In this document: piece by piece, positions 49,915 through 62,211 of the stretch
How positions within the stretch are numbered: position 1 is the stretch's first letter
Layout of the letters: every line of letters starts with the position of its first letter
NCBI GenBank assembly: GCA_038496445.1
Contig: JALMLS010000355.1
Coordinates: 31,008-95,007, forward strand
Reading direction: 5' to 3'
DNA from: Trichosphaerium sp. ATCC 40318
Lineage: Eukaryota > Discosea > Flabellinia > Trichosidae
Length of the DNA: 64,000 bases
The notes under the pieces: generated by a model
Seen by the model: the letters and a program-made list of their open reading frames with translations, nothing else
Told to the model about the DNA's origin: nothing
Databases searched by the model: none
Program-made: the position numbers and the translations under genes

Positions 49915-52321
49915 TCAAACAGAAGATATTCGTACTTCCTTGGTTGTTAAAGTATAAGGGAAAATGGCTTGTCTCAACTTAGGTACAAAGAATGCAATAA
50001 TCAGACCTACAGCAATCTACCATACAAATTTAGTTTGAGAAAAATAAATGAAAACAAGAAATGTTTTCACATACGAACACAAGAATGCCAAATGTGACAC
50101 CTAACACCATACCAACATTTACTGATGCTGATGCTCCATCATCACAACTATCAGATCTTGATGTGATCACAATTACACTAGCAAAAGTTAGAGATTCAGT
50201 GCAAAGATAAAAGCATACGATGAAAGAGTCTGCTCAATTCTCGCCAATACACATTCTGGTGAAAGAACTGTAAAAGTACCATTGATACAGTTGCTATTGC
50301 TTCGTATTACTTCTCTTCTTGTCTCGCCAACACTTGTTGTGTTATTATCATTTGTGAAGTCAATGATGAACGTTGTATTTGATGGTATCACAATACATCC
50401 TAAATATTGGATTATCCAATAAACGTGTGCTAAATAATTTTTGATACAAGACATACCTTCAACTTGAAGAAAGCCTCCTGGAGTAATTGTTGCTATCTCT
50501 GAGTTTACAAAGTCACCATTTATTATCAAAGGACTAGACAGCACTATTTCAGGTGGTAGACTACCAACTGTAGGTGATACAGTTGTCGGTTCAACTGTTG
50601 GTGCAGTTGTAGGCGATATTGTGGTTGGTGGTATTGTTGGAGGAATGAAAGTTTTGCCTTCGCAAGTAACTATTCAACACTGTAAGCGAGTAAATACATA
50701 ATACTGTGTACCATTAGCTTGACAATCTACAAAATACGTGGTGATATCAGAGTAGCCACATGTAAGATTTGTTGGTGTTGAAGGACAATCAAAAACACCT
50801 CCAGTATCTATTTCATAAATTAGTACAATACAATTGCTTGTGCAGTACTATTGTTGAGGCTGTTTTCGAATGTTGTTGTATTTCTAAACATGACATTTAG
50901 TATTCTTACTGTGTTGTTAGTTAGTGTACCTGATTGTAATGTCCATGGAAGACCCGATCAATGCAGGGGATGTTATAGTTATTGAATTATTTTGTACTTG
51001 TTTTCTAGAAGTCGGAATCAGGTATTTACTATTAAATTTAGGCAGAACGTTACACGCATGTAATATTCTCAAATACACAAGAATCTATCACTGCTGATCC
51101 ACTGTTTGATAGACCACTCAAGACCAATGAGCCAACTATAACCAGCAATTAATATGATATTTGGCTAGGCGTGTGTACCAGTACATCTGTCCTTGATTCT
51201 TGGTATTTCTTCTTCCACAGTATTATCAACAAAAGTTGAGTTCAATATCTGTACATCAATTGAATTTGCGTATAGTACTGAAACATAGTAATCAAAGTTT
51301 GCTATATACAAATGAGAATATATGAGGACTACGATCTGCATACCAGAACCACTTGCAAGTACGTAATTGTCCTTGAACACGCAAGAGTTGATTGTAACCT
51401 AAATAAATGCATGTGTAAATATTTAGCCTATTATACAAAGTCACAAATTACTCTATCAACAGCTCTGAATGTAGCAACAATTCCTATGTTTAAATAGTTA
51501 TGATCAAACAAAATAAGGGAATCAAATATTACCTCTCCCTGTCATTCTATTGAGAAGAACTCCTCCTTTACAATTATGTTGAAAATGACAATTATTCACA
51601 GAAACTGTTTCGACTGTTTCTATCCATAATCCCAAAGGTGCATCAAATCCTCCTGTTTGATCGAACAGTTCATGGAAAAATGAATTGTGAATACCAGCAT
51701 TTTGGCTATATTTCTCATTAACAGCGACAAAATCGAAATAAATCACGTGTACCTGTCAAATATTTGAATAGAACTCTCTGTGCCTGTAACTACCATATTC
51801 CTACGCAATTGTCAATTGATCAATAAACTAGACTTGTAATGAACGTACTCTACAGTGACATTTGCGAACTTGCTCAATCTGATTTTACAACCATCAAACA
51901 TAAACCCTGATAACGAGATGCAAATGTTTTGATTCCCTATCACCGTTTGCCTTTGAAGTGCGCATGAAACATTTATGCCTTTATTTAACGCTAAATAATT
52001 TGTTACAGAAACTTCCAAAAGCGCCAACATACCATAAATGTCTATACTTTCGTTGAGTTGGGCTTGAAACACGACGGCAGAAAAAGTTAATCCAGTAGAA
52101 TTGAGAATAAGCGTGGTTGGTCCTTCGTTCAAGTAGCACTGCATATCAGTGCCACAAACGTGGTCACTTGAAGTTACGACTAAGATATAAACATTAACAT
52201 TAAACAAATGTCATATCGCAATCGCACTATCGCGATGAATAATATTCGTACTTGTGTTACCATTGGTAAGTGCAGCAAGAGCAAAAAAGAAAAAGAAAGT
52301 ACAGAAATAACGCAAAGTCAT
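49915..52321 (-). CDS. Beta-helix surface protein, copy N4
   Basis: Start at 52321 (MTLRYFCTFFFFFALAALT). Reads on through VTSSDHVCGTDMQCYLNEG, SLSGFMFDGCKIRLSKFANV, GIHNSFFHELFDQTGGFDAP, ETVSVNNCHFQHN, LFKDNYVLASGSG and DVQILNSTFVDNTVEEEIPR. Stalk about 29 residues, then CIVIPSNTTFIIDF, one transmembrane helix and the usual basic tail ending at 49915. The gene is head-to-head with the inverted copy N5, with 1.16 kb between the starts. Several substitutions fall on exposed rung positions. No break seen, though not all junctions were verified. Confidence 0.75.
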
Positions 52322-52614
52322 TTACTACAGCAGGAATAAGCATTATTTGGCGTAATGAAATTTTTTTCAAGTTTTGCTTTTTTTTTAAAACGCACGTGAT
52401 GCTTTCCAAAACTATACCAAAATAAAAAGGTGTGATATGTTCTCATTAGTTTTGGTTGGGCCTCTCATTGCTTTTACCTGCCAAAGAACCTTGATCACGA
52501 TACTTGAGTGGATAAATTATCACACTTTGTGTAAAAAAGTGAAACAAGGCCGAAGACATGTCTTGAGAGGAGGTGATAGGGAAGAATATTATTATCACCA
52601 GGAAAGGAAAGGAA

Positions 52615-52690
52615 GATATTTGTCCAGGAGACCCCCCGGTGACTGCCAATGAGTCCATTGCAAGCAATGTTGGGTCTCCTGTGAGAGAGA
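52615..52690. repeat. Hairpin-forming repeat, unit b
   Basis: Outer arms CAGGAGACCC (52625-52634) and GGGTCTCCTG (52672-52681) are perfectly complementary over 10 bp. Inside, CATTG and CAATG (52656-52660, 52665-52669) enclose a CAAG tetraloop. Confidence 0.75.
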
Positions 52691-52712
52691 AGGTGATAAA
52701 AAGAAAGTGATG

Positions 52713-52800
52713 ATATTTACCCAGGAGAACCATGTTGACTACAGAGTCCTCTGCAAGCAGAGTGGGTTCTTCTGCGATATTGAAGGTTATGTTATACCAT
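52713..52800. repeat. Hairpin-forming repeat, unit c
   Basis: Outer arms CAGGAGAACC (52722-52731) and GGTTCTTCTG (52765-52774) pair with one G-U. The inner arms CTCTG and CAGAG (52749-52753, 52758-52762) again enclose CAAG. Relative to unit b, both stems differ by changes that keep pairing. Confidence 0.75.
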
Positions 52801-53324
52801 TATCATTATTGGGAATGTAGGGATGGCATATGTAATCAGAGTGAATTTGTTGATTTTTTTAACTTAGTGATCTATACCACTTTTTAGTACTTTCCACGCG
52901 TAGAAATAGCGCACTTGAGGTAAACATTTAAACATAATTTTGTAGTTTGATCAGCCGCTGTATTAAAAAATAGTCTCAGACGTTGTGAGGATGTAAAAAA
53001 ATGGTTTTAGGACAAGTGCTAAGGATGTAATTTGCGCCGTTTTGTCTTACCACAAAAGTTTTTTTATCATACAACTTGTTGAATCTATCCATTGGAATAT
53101 CGCTAGGTGCTACAAACAAAAAGCTCCTCCAAATCCTGATTCACCAAACGCTCGTGAATATACATGAATGAATATTAATGAATATGGCTTACAGACAATG
53201 AACATGAATATTGCTTATTCATAACGGAAGAACATTACTACATACAAAAGATTGTTCACACTTCAAGTTCATATAACATGAATAATTGTACACTCCAGAT
53301 ATCGTGTTAAATGAGTGGTAAAGA

Positions 53325-53410
53325 GCAAGCAGGCGGTTACCTACAAAATCTTTGACCAATCATTGAGAACAGATCACACTTGCATTTTCAACATAGTTTT
53401 CGGATAGCAT
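53325..53410. repeat. Dispersed repeat, copy 1
   Basis: GCAGGCGGTTACC..ACAAA..ACCAATCA and CAGATCACACTT..ATTTTCA recur at about 56835-56925. It immediately precedes the N5 promoter CACGTG here. Confidence 0.55.
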
Positions 53411-53485
53411 CACGTGCGTTAAAAAATACCCCACCTTAAAAAACCCTTCTTTACACGCCAATAATACTTATACTTGCTGTAGTAA

Positions 53486-55856
53486 ATGAGTTTGTATTAT
53501 TTCTGTACTGCCTTTTTGTTTTTTGCTCTTGCTGCACCTACCCACGGTAACACAAGTACGAATATTATTCAGCGTACCTGGTTAGTATATGATGAATACT
53601 AATTTTTGCGTCTTAGTCGTAACGTCAAGTGACCACGTTTGTGGCACTGATATGGAGTGCTACTTGAAGGAAAGACCAACCACGCTTATTCTCAATTCTA
53701 CTGGATTAACTTTTCCACTCAACCCCTTTGTTCAATTTTCCGAAAGTATAGACATTTATGGCATGTTGACGCTTTTGGAAGTTTCTGTAACATATTATTT
53801 AGCGTTAAATAAAGGCATAAATGTTTCATGCGCAATTCTACCATTTCAAAGCCAGACGGCGATAGGGAATCAAACATAAGTATCTCATTATCAGGATTTA
53901 CGTTAAATGGTTGTCAAATCAGATTGCACAGTTTCGCAAATGTTTCCGTAGAGTACATTACGAACATTCGCGTTATGAGTCTATAGTTTTATTGATTAAC
54001 TGATCGCTTAGGAATATGATAGTTACAGGCTACAACGGATCTATTCAAGTAATTGCAAGGTACACGTGTTTTAGTTCTATTTAAGGGCGCTCTCTTAATG
54101 TGAAATAGTCGAAATGTTGCTGTAAGCAATTCACTTTTCCATGAACTGTTCTATGACAGAGGATTTGGTGAGCCTTTGGGATTATGGATTGAAATAGCCG
54201 AAACAGTTTCTGTCAATAATTGTCATTTTCATCATAATTTTAACGGAGTAATACTCCTGAACAGAATGGAAGGTAGAGGTAACATTTGGCACCACTTGTT
54301 TCTGTTATAACTCTTTGAGCATAGGATTTGTAGCTACATTTATCAATGTTGATAGAGTACGTTTATGACTTGGTTTTTAAATGCTAAGATCATTTAGGTT
54401 GTAATCGATTCTTGTTCGGACAATCATGTAGTTGCAAGAATAAAGGTATGTACCAGTCTTACATATATACTTATTGGTAAACAGCACAACTCGAATACTT
54501 CACCTCAGTTGTACACATAAATTCAGTTGATATTAAAGTATTAAACTCTACTTTTGTTGGGAACAGTGTGGAAGAAGCTGATCCATTTGAGGACAGATGT
54601 ACTGGTACACGTGGTCTATCCGAGTGACATATTAATTGTGTAATAGCTGGAGCATTGGTTTTGGACGGTGCATCAAGCAGTTCTGCAGTGATAGATTCTT
54701 GTGTATTTGAGAATATTACATGCGTGTAACGTCCCACCTAATTGTAATAGCCAATAACTGAATCTTGTTTAGAAAACTAACAACAATAATACAATCCCCT
54801 GCATTGATTGGATCTTCTATGAGCATTACTATAAGGTACACTACTATTATTGTCTACGCATCAAGAATACTAAATTTCGTGTTTAGAAACACAATATTTG
54901 AAAACAATGGTACGATGTAGTCATGGCAAGTAATTGTACTGATATCTGGAATAGACGCTGGAAACATTTTTGATTGTCCTTCAACACCAACAAATTTCAC
55001 ATGCGGCTACTCTTCTATCACCACATATTTTGTAGATTGTCAAACTAATGGTATGCTAATTGTATTTGCTTGCTGACAGATGTGAAATAGTTACATGTGA
55101 AGTCATTCCAACACCATCACCGACTGCTGCTCCGACAATATCGCCTACGACTGCACCAACAGTTGAACCGACAACTGTATCACCTACAGCTGCACCAACA
55201 GTGGGTAGTCTACCACCTGAAATAGTGTTGTCTAGTCCTTTGATAATATGGTGACTTTGTAAACTCAGAGATAGCAACAATCGCTCCAGGAGGCTTTCTT
55301 CAAGTTGAAGGTATGTTTTGTATCACAAGTTATTAGTACGCGTTTATTGGATAATCTGATGTTTAGGATGTATTGTGATACCATCAAATACAACGTTCAT
55401 CATTGACTTCACAAGTGATAATAACACAAGTGTTGGCGAGAAAAGAAGAGAAGTAATACGAAGTAACAGCAACTGTATCAATGGTACTTTTACATTAGTA
55501 TCACCAGAATGTGTATTGGCGAGAATTGAGCGGACTCTTTCATCGTACGCTTTTTATTTTTGCACAAATATTTACTTTTTCGCTAGCATAGTTGTTATTA
55601 CATCAAGATCTGATAGTTGTGATGATGGAACAGAATCAACAAATCTTGGTATGGTTTTAGGTGTCACATTCGGTATTCTTGTATTGGTACGAATGACGCA
55701 TGATATTTCTTTCTTGTGTATTATTCATGTTAATTTCTATTGTAGATTGTTGCAGCTCTGATTGTCACTTGCTTTGTGCCTAAGTTGAGAGAAGCCATTT
55801 ACCCGTATGATAATACAACGAAGGAAGTAAAAATTGCTTCTATTCCCCCAAACTAA
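53486..55856 (+). pseudogene. Beta-helix surface protein, inverted copy N5 with two frame breaks
   Basis: The only plus-strand member. Leader MSLYYFCTAFLFFALAAP at 53486, GTACG donor, then VTSSDHVCGTDMECYL and LALNKGINVSCAI as in other copies. At about 53871-53874 an A is missing from the AAAA run seen in the sister copies, breaking NQNISISLSG. At about 55243-55250 two bases are missing in GATAATATGG relative to GATAATAAATGG, ending the frame at SPLIIW. The stalk is the second longest (about 35 residues). The membrane-proximal block, transmembrane helix and tail (TTKEVKIASIPPN) are still readable. Two independent breaks favour a pseudogene over sequencing error, though the first is in a homopolymer. 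Confidence 0.7.
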
Positions 55857-58435
55857 CAGTACAAGAATCTATAAAACATAACAGAGTCCATTTAAAATTT
55901 GTTTTATTTTTATTGGGCTAAGAGGACTTGCAATGAAAGCTTGATACCACAACGTTGCATATGGAATGAAGCAACAGAAAACCTGCAGCAACTTGTTTAC
56001 ATCTCTACTGTGTGCTGTAGAATGTGTTCTTCAAGTTGTCAAACCATAAGCATTTGCTATATACAATTCTATATACTAGAGAATGCTCCTAAAAAGCGTT
56101 ATTATGCCACTTGAAATGCTTTTTCGTCATTTTTAGAACGTGACAGTAAGGTCTACAAGAAGTTTATGTCGAGTATATGAGCAACAGTTGGTTGGTTGCA
56201 GTGCGCCGCAAGCAAACTGTGCAAATCTACAGGTACACTTTGAGATTTGACTGATCTATTGTCGTTCTCATTCAAGTTTTTCGATAGTCAGATCTGACAC
56301 TTCTGATAATTCTTGCAAATCTCACGTTTTAAGTGATCTGCTCTCACGCCGGTCTAGCAAATCCAACCGTTTCGCCGCACGTGATTTAACAAACACGCAG
56401 CACAATATTTTATTTACATAGTTGACACCCAGCTGCGTTTACAAAGCTACAGCAACGTTGGTAGTGTTTTGGGAGGTTTTAATATTGTACTAAGCTGGCT
56501 TCTGTTTGTATGCTACGAGATGGCTTTTGTTAGCATGGAGTAGGCGCTAGTGTAGCGACTAAACATACATTAGAGTAAACAGTGTTTGAGGCATTCATAC
56601 CGCGTTTGGCGGTAATGTGATACCTTTGAAGGCCATCATTGCTTTTTAATTCGATTTCAGCTCATTGAACACTTGTTGGTTTGATCATACCGTGTACAGT
56701 ACATAGGTAAAATACTGCAATCATGCCATGGTCTATTGAATCTTCTGCTAAAGTTCTAAAAACTCACTTTCTAGAAAATAAAAGTAAAGCTTGAATGAGA
56801 CAGGCAATACGCTCAAGATGTCGCGTTAACCAACGTAGCAGGCGGTTACCAACAAAGCGTTCACCAAAATCACTCAAAACAGATCACACTTTATTTTCAG
56901 TGTAGTTTTCTGAGTTGTAAAAGTTCAGAGGTGACAAATCCTTGGAGCCACGGAAGTTAGGTTGGATGTTTTATTTTGTGAGGTACCGTGGTGTTATATG
57001 TGTAGTCTTTATGTTTGGATATCTGGATTACCTATTTTGTTAGTTCGATGAGGTTGTTAGTTGGTTTGGTTTTTCTTTTAGATGCCATTTGTCATTGCAG
57101 ATGTGATTGAAACCACATGTGAGTGCTATATTGTTCTGTGGGGTCTATATCCTATTTTGTTAAGAGTTTTGTGTATGATGCGGTTGTGTAATTTGGCATC
57201 AATTTTTAGTGTTATGTTGGCAACTGCATATGTGCGCAAAGTCTTCTATGATAGGTATGTTGTTCTTTGCATGACATACAGAGGGCGTCTGGGTATTTGG
57301 GTTGGTTGACTAATAGCATATCCATAGGACCTCTTCAAGCCTACCAGAATCCATTAAAATTTGGTTAGCGCTGATTGGAGTTGTTGGTGTATGCGATTTA
57401 GGGTATGTGCACACTCAACTTTGCGTTTTTGTTTTAGGGGGTAGGGCGGGCAAGTTTCAATTCCAAGGATGGCTAATGTAGGAGTGGTTGAAGAGAACTG
57501 TGTTGTTAAACTTGAAGATTGGTTGAGATTATTCCGAAGTAGCTCCTTTGTTTGTTACTGAGCCGTGTGGCAATGAGGTTAAAATCTATGGCTTGGGGCA
57601 TTAGTTTTCGAAGGTTATTTTGTTAATCTTATATCGTATGTGTTCATCGTTTTTGACATTGTTATTGTTGATATGTTATTTGGAGATTGAGGTTTTGTAG
57701 AATGGATGCAGCTATGGGGTTGTGTGATTTGGGTTTGGGTGTTTGTGCGTCTTGTACACTAAAGTGGTGATTAAGTGATTGATTGGGTTAATAAAATTGA
57801 AAGCTGTCACTGGGCTTGACCTCTGATTGTTGTTGACGGTACAAAATTTCTAACGTTTCTTGTGTCAAGGAACACATTTCTAACATATGTGGTAACACCT
57901 CTGTTCATGAGCATCCTTAACGTGGTCAACTGTTTTGCGATACATGGTAAAATCAATATAACTGGACATGTTTGGTTGTTTCTAAATATTTAGTGCAAGG
58001 ACATAACTTCAATTACAAGTGATTTTGTTCTTAGAGCTATATAGGACTATGTTTTTTGCCTTATTTTTGGATGAAAATGAGGCTACTGGTTTTCCTCTCT
58101 TCTGGAATGGTTTTGGACGCTCTACAATAGTTAAAGACTGTGAGCAGTAAAACGGAGTTTCCACAAGATAGCACAGCCGAGGTCTCGCCACTTACCAAAC
58201 TTTCGCATAAATTCCATTGTTAGTTTATTATGAGGTTTGAAAAAACGGTTGGATGCGCAACAAATTACCACGTGACAGTGCAAATGTGATATTTGCAAGT
58301 TCTGTAAGCTTGTCTGTATAGGCAACACAAAAACCCATTAATTTACAAACACATTGATCTAGAATTGACAAAAACTTGCAAAAAGTCACTTTAAGTTAAC
58401 TTGAATGATTGATGATAAGTATTTACTGTTAGGTT
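55857..58435. other. Spacer between N5 and N6, including a GT-rich tract
   Basis: Contains an inverted copy of the flank element seen near 49690 (56290-56400), the dispersed repeat at 56835-56925, a strongly G+T-biased plus-strand tract (about 56930-57830), and a flank element shared with 49080-49140 at about 57920-57990. Open frames (55899-56114, 57082-57309) have no recognisable features. About 57470-57600 reads GVVEENCVVKLEDWLR and VAPLFVTEPCGNEVKIYG in pieces, an unidentified coding-like relic. Confidence 0.4.
56835..56925. repeat. Dispersed repeat, copy 2
   Basis: Second copy of the block at 53325-53410, same orientation (GCAGGCGGTTACCAACAAAG, then CAGATCACACTTTATTTTCA). It flanks N5 on the other side. 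Confidence 0.55.
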
Positions 58436-60854
58436 CAAACAGAAGATATTCGTACTTCCTTGGTTGTTAAAGTATAAGGGAAAATGGCTTGTCTCAACTT
58501 AGGTACAAAGAAAGCAATAATCAGACCAACCGCAATCTACCATACAAATTTAGTTTGAGAAAAATAAATGAAAACAAGGAAAAAGAAATGTCTTCACATA
58601 CAAACACAAGAATGCCTAATGTGACACCTAACACCAAACCAACATTTACTGATGCTGATGCTCCATCATCACAACTATCAGATCTTGATGTGATTACAAT
58701 TACACTAACAAAAGTTAGATATCAGTGCAAAGATAAAAAGCATACGATGAAAGAGTCTGCTCAATTCTCGCCAATACACATTCTGGTGATACTAATGTAA
58801 AAGTACCATTGATACAGTTGCTGTTGCTTCGTATTACTTCTCTTCTTGTCTCGCCAACACTTGTGTTATTATCACTTGTGAAGTCAATGATGAACGTTGT
58901 ATTTGATGGTATCACAATACATCCTAAACATTGGATTAACCAATAAACGTGTTCTAAATACCTTGTGATACAAGACATACCTTCAACTTGAAGAAAGCCT
59001 CCTGGAGTAATTGTTGCTATCTCTGAGTTTACAAAGTCACCATTTATTGTCAAAGGACTAGACAACACTATTTCAGGTGGTAGACTACCAACTGTAGGTG
59101 ATGCAGTTGTTGGTTCAACTGTTGGTGCAGTTGTAGGCGATATTGTGGTTGGTGGTATTGTTGGAGGAATGAAAGTTTTGCCTTCGCAAGTAACTATTCA
59201 ACACTGTAAGTGAGTAAATACATAATACTGTGTACCATTAGTTTGACAATCTACAAAATATGTGGTGATATCAGAGTAGCCACATGTAAGATTTGTTGGT
59301 GTTGAAGGACAATCAAAAACGCTTCCAGTATCTATTTGATAAATTAGTACAATACAATTGCTTGTGCATTACTATTGTTGAGGCTGTTTTCGAATGTTGT
59401 TGTATTTCTAAACATGACATTTAGTTTGCTTGCTGTGTTGGAAATAACATATTAGTTAGTGTACCTGATTGTAATGTCCATGGAAGACCCGATCAATGCA
59501 GGGGATGTTATAGTTATTGAATTATTTTTTCTAGAAGTTGAATCAGGTATTTACTATTATATTTAGGCAGAACGTTACACGCATGTAATATTCTCAAATA
59601 CACAAGAATCTATCACTGCTGATCCACCGTTTGATAGACCACGCAAGACCAATGAGCCAACTATAACCAGCAATTAATATGATACTTGGCTAGAACATGT
59701 GTACCAGTACATCTGTCCTCGATTCTTGGTATTTCTTCTTTCACAGTATTATCAATAAAAGTTGAGTTCAATATCTGTACATCAATTGAATTTGCGTATA
59801 GTACTGAAATATAGTAATCAGAGTTTGCTATATACAAATGAGAATATATGAGGACTACGATCTGCATACCAGAACGGTTTGCAAGTACGTAATTGTCTTT
59901 GAACAAACAAGAGTTGATTGTAACCTAAATAAATGCATGTGTAAATATTTAGCCTGTTGTACAAAGTCACAAATTACTCTATCAACAGTTCTGAATGTAG
60001 CAACAATTCCTATGTTTAAATAGTTACAATCAAACAAAATAAGGGAATCGAATATTACCTCTCCCTGTCATTCTATCGACAAAAAGCCCTCCCCTAAAAT
60101 TATGTTGAAAATGACAATTATTCACAGAAACTGTTTCGACTGTTTCAATCCATAATCCCAAAGGGTGGGCAAATCCTGTCTCATCGAACAGTTCATGGAA
60201 AAGTGAATTGCGAACAGCAACATTTTGGCTATATTTCTCATTAATTGTGACAAAATCGAAACAAATCACGTGTACCTGTCAAATATTTGAATAGAACTCT
60301 CATTGCCTGTAACTACCATATTCCTACGCAATAGTCAATTGATCGATAAACTAGACTTGTAATGAATGTACTCTACAGTTACATTTGTGAACTCGCTCAA
60401 TCGGATTTTACAATCATCAAACGTAAAGCCTGATAACGAGATGCAAATGTTGTTATTCCCGTTCACCGCCTGCTCCTGTTCAAGTGTTTGAATTGCGCAC
60501 GAAACAGTTATGCCTTTACTTAACGCTAAATAATATGTTACAGAACCTTTCAACAGCGCCAACATACCATAAATATCTATACTTTCGGAAAGTTGGGCTT
60601 GAAACATGCTGCTAGGAAAATTTAATCCAGTAGAATTGAGAATAAGCGTGGTTGGCCCTTCGTTCAAGTAGCACTCCATATCAGTGCCACAAACGTGGTC
60701 ACTTGAAGTTACAACTAAGACATAAAAATTAACAAACCTTGTCGCGTCATATCGCAATCGCACTATCGCGATGAATAATATTCGTACTTGTGTTACCGTG
60801 GGTACGTGCGGCAAGAGTTAAAAACAAAAAGGCAGCACAGAAATACAAACTCAT
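58436..60854 (-). CDS. Beta-helix surface protein, copy N6
   Basis: Start at 60854 (MSLYFCAAFLFLTLAARTHG), like N2. Then VTSSDHVCGTDMECYLNEG, YYLALSKGITVSCAI, SLSGFTFDDCKIRLSEFTNV, VAVRNSLFHELFDETGF, ETVSVNNCHFQHN, LFKDNYVLANRSG, DVQILNSTFIDNT. Stalk about 29 residues, almost that of N4 (A for V once). CIVIPSNTTFIIDF, SNCINGTFTLVSPECVLARI, a transmembrane helix and the family tail complete it at 58436. As in N2, an orphan leader exon lies about 110 bp upstream. The 3' flank matches that of N4. Confidence 0.75.
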
Positions 60855-60904
60855 TACCTACAGCAAGCATAAGTATTATTGGCGCGTAAGAAGGGTTTTT
60901 TTAA

Positions 60905-60963
60905 GGCGTAGGTGCGGCAAGAACAAAAAAGAAAAAGAAAGTACAGAAATAACGTAAAGTCAT
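60905..60963 (-). pseudogene. Orphan signal-peptide exon upstream of N6
   Basis: ATG at 60963 with the N3/N4-type leader MTLRYFCTFFFFFVLAAPT, ending without the usual donor. It sits 73 bp from CACGTG (61036-61041). Same arrangement as at 43190-43259. Confidence 0.65.
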
Positions 60964-62211
60964 TTACTATACAAGGAATAAGCAGTATTGGGCGTAATGA
61001 AGCGTTTTTTAGAAGGTAAATTTCTTTTTGAAACGCACGTGATGCTTTCCAAAACTATTATCAAAATAAAATTAAAATGTGCAATATGTTTTTGTCACCT
61101 CTCATTTGCTTTTAACTGCCCATAGAGGCTTTATCACGACATTTAGCGGATAAATTATAACACTCTTTTGTGTACCAAAAGTAAATTTGAACGTGAACAA
61201 TCCGCACGCCAAAAGAACGTCACTGGTTGAAAATTACAGATCACTCACATTAAAATGTGGGCCTTACCGGAAAGTATTATGGAAACTTGCCATGTTGAAC
61301 TACTTGAAGAAACCCATTTTGGGTTTTCTAGATTTTCTTTTATTGTTAATGTACTGTTAGTCGTCGATATTATGGCAAAAAAGCTTGAAGAGTACAGATG
61401 CTGATATCACGATTGGTCACTGCAACCATAGCAAACTTATTACGTAAATGTTAGTTATTTTAATCTCAAAATATTCTGTTTTTTGTAACATTTTTTTTTC
61501 TAGATTTGTTTATCTTGGCGTCAGGTAAAGAATCACACATACAAAAGCTTGTTGCTGAGTTTGAGAAATACGATATCCTGTATCATATTTGGTATCATAA
61601 ATATGTACGCTAACTATGTGTATTGTCGGTTTTTATCAGCTTGTGCTCCTTGAGCACTTGCTCATGATGCCTCAGTCTCGCCAACCGTATAACAAGCTCC
61701 GTTTATATGGGAACAGAAGTTACATACATTGTACAACAGTTTTAGGCTGAAAATGTAGATTGCTATCTAAAATCAAGCAACAATACTCTAGACGCCGCTG
61801 CTTACGCGTAGAGAGTGTGTAGGTTTCTACAAAACGCTGTTTAAAACAAAACGGCAATAAAAAGGTAAAACTCCCTAAACTCGCTCAATTATATTCTACC
61901 CCGCATATTTAAACCATATTCTTTATGTTACAGCTATTTGGACCGCCCTAGCCTTTAATGGTTACAAGAAAAATGCCATAGAAAACTCATGAACTGTAAC
62001 AAAAAGTAGTCACGCACATAAACAAGCATGCTTGTACTTAAATAAACAAAACGATCATTGGGTTTTTTTAATCACGTGGGTTACGCTTTCGTAATTATGT
62101 TGCTGAAATTTTGACGCTTGACCTCTAGCCTTCTCTTGACAAGGCTAAACAAATAAATTGCACTGTGAGTAACAAACTTATTCTCAGATATGACAGTATG
62201 TTGTTACAGTA
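60964..62211. other. Spacer between N6 and N7 with possible small gene relic
   Basis: Holds the N6 promoter element (CACGTG 61036-61041). A 48-residue plus-strand frame at 61256-61402 (MWALPESIMETCHVELLEET) and an overlapping exon-like reading WQKSLKSTDADITIGHCNHS followed after an intron by ILASGKESHIQKLVAEFEKY look coding-like but do not assemble. Function unknown. From about 61640 to 62211 nothing is recognised. Confidence 0.35.

Larger units (their letters stand above)
52322..53485. other. Spacer between head-to-head copies N4 and N5
   Basis: Has the N4 promoter element (CACGTG 52393-52398), two hairpin-repeat units, short GAATAT/ATGAATAT direct repeats at about 53154-53225, a repeat at 53325-53410 shared with 56835-56925, and the N5 promoter CACGTG (53411-53416). 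No gene. Confidence 0.55.

Noticed and set aside
55056-55280. Minus-strand frame rich in VGAAVGDxVG repeats
   Set aside because: It is the antisense of the Pro/Thr stalk of copy N5; the repeat is a by-product.
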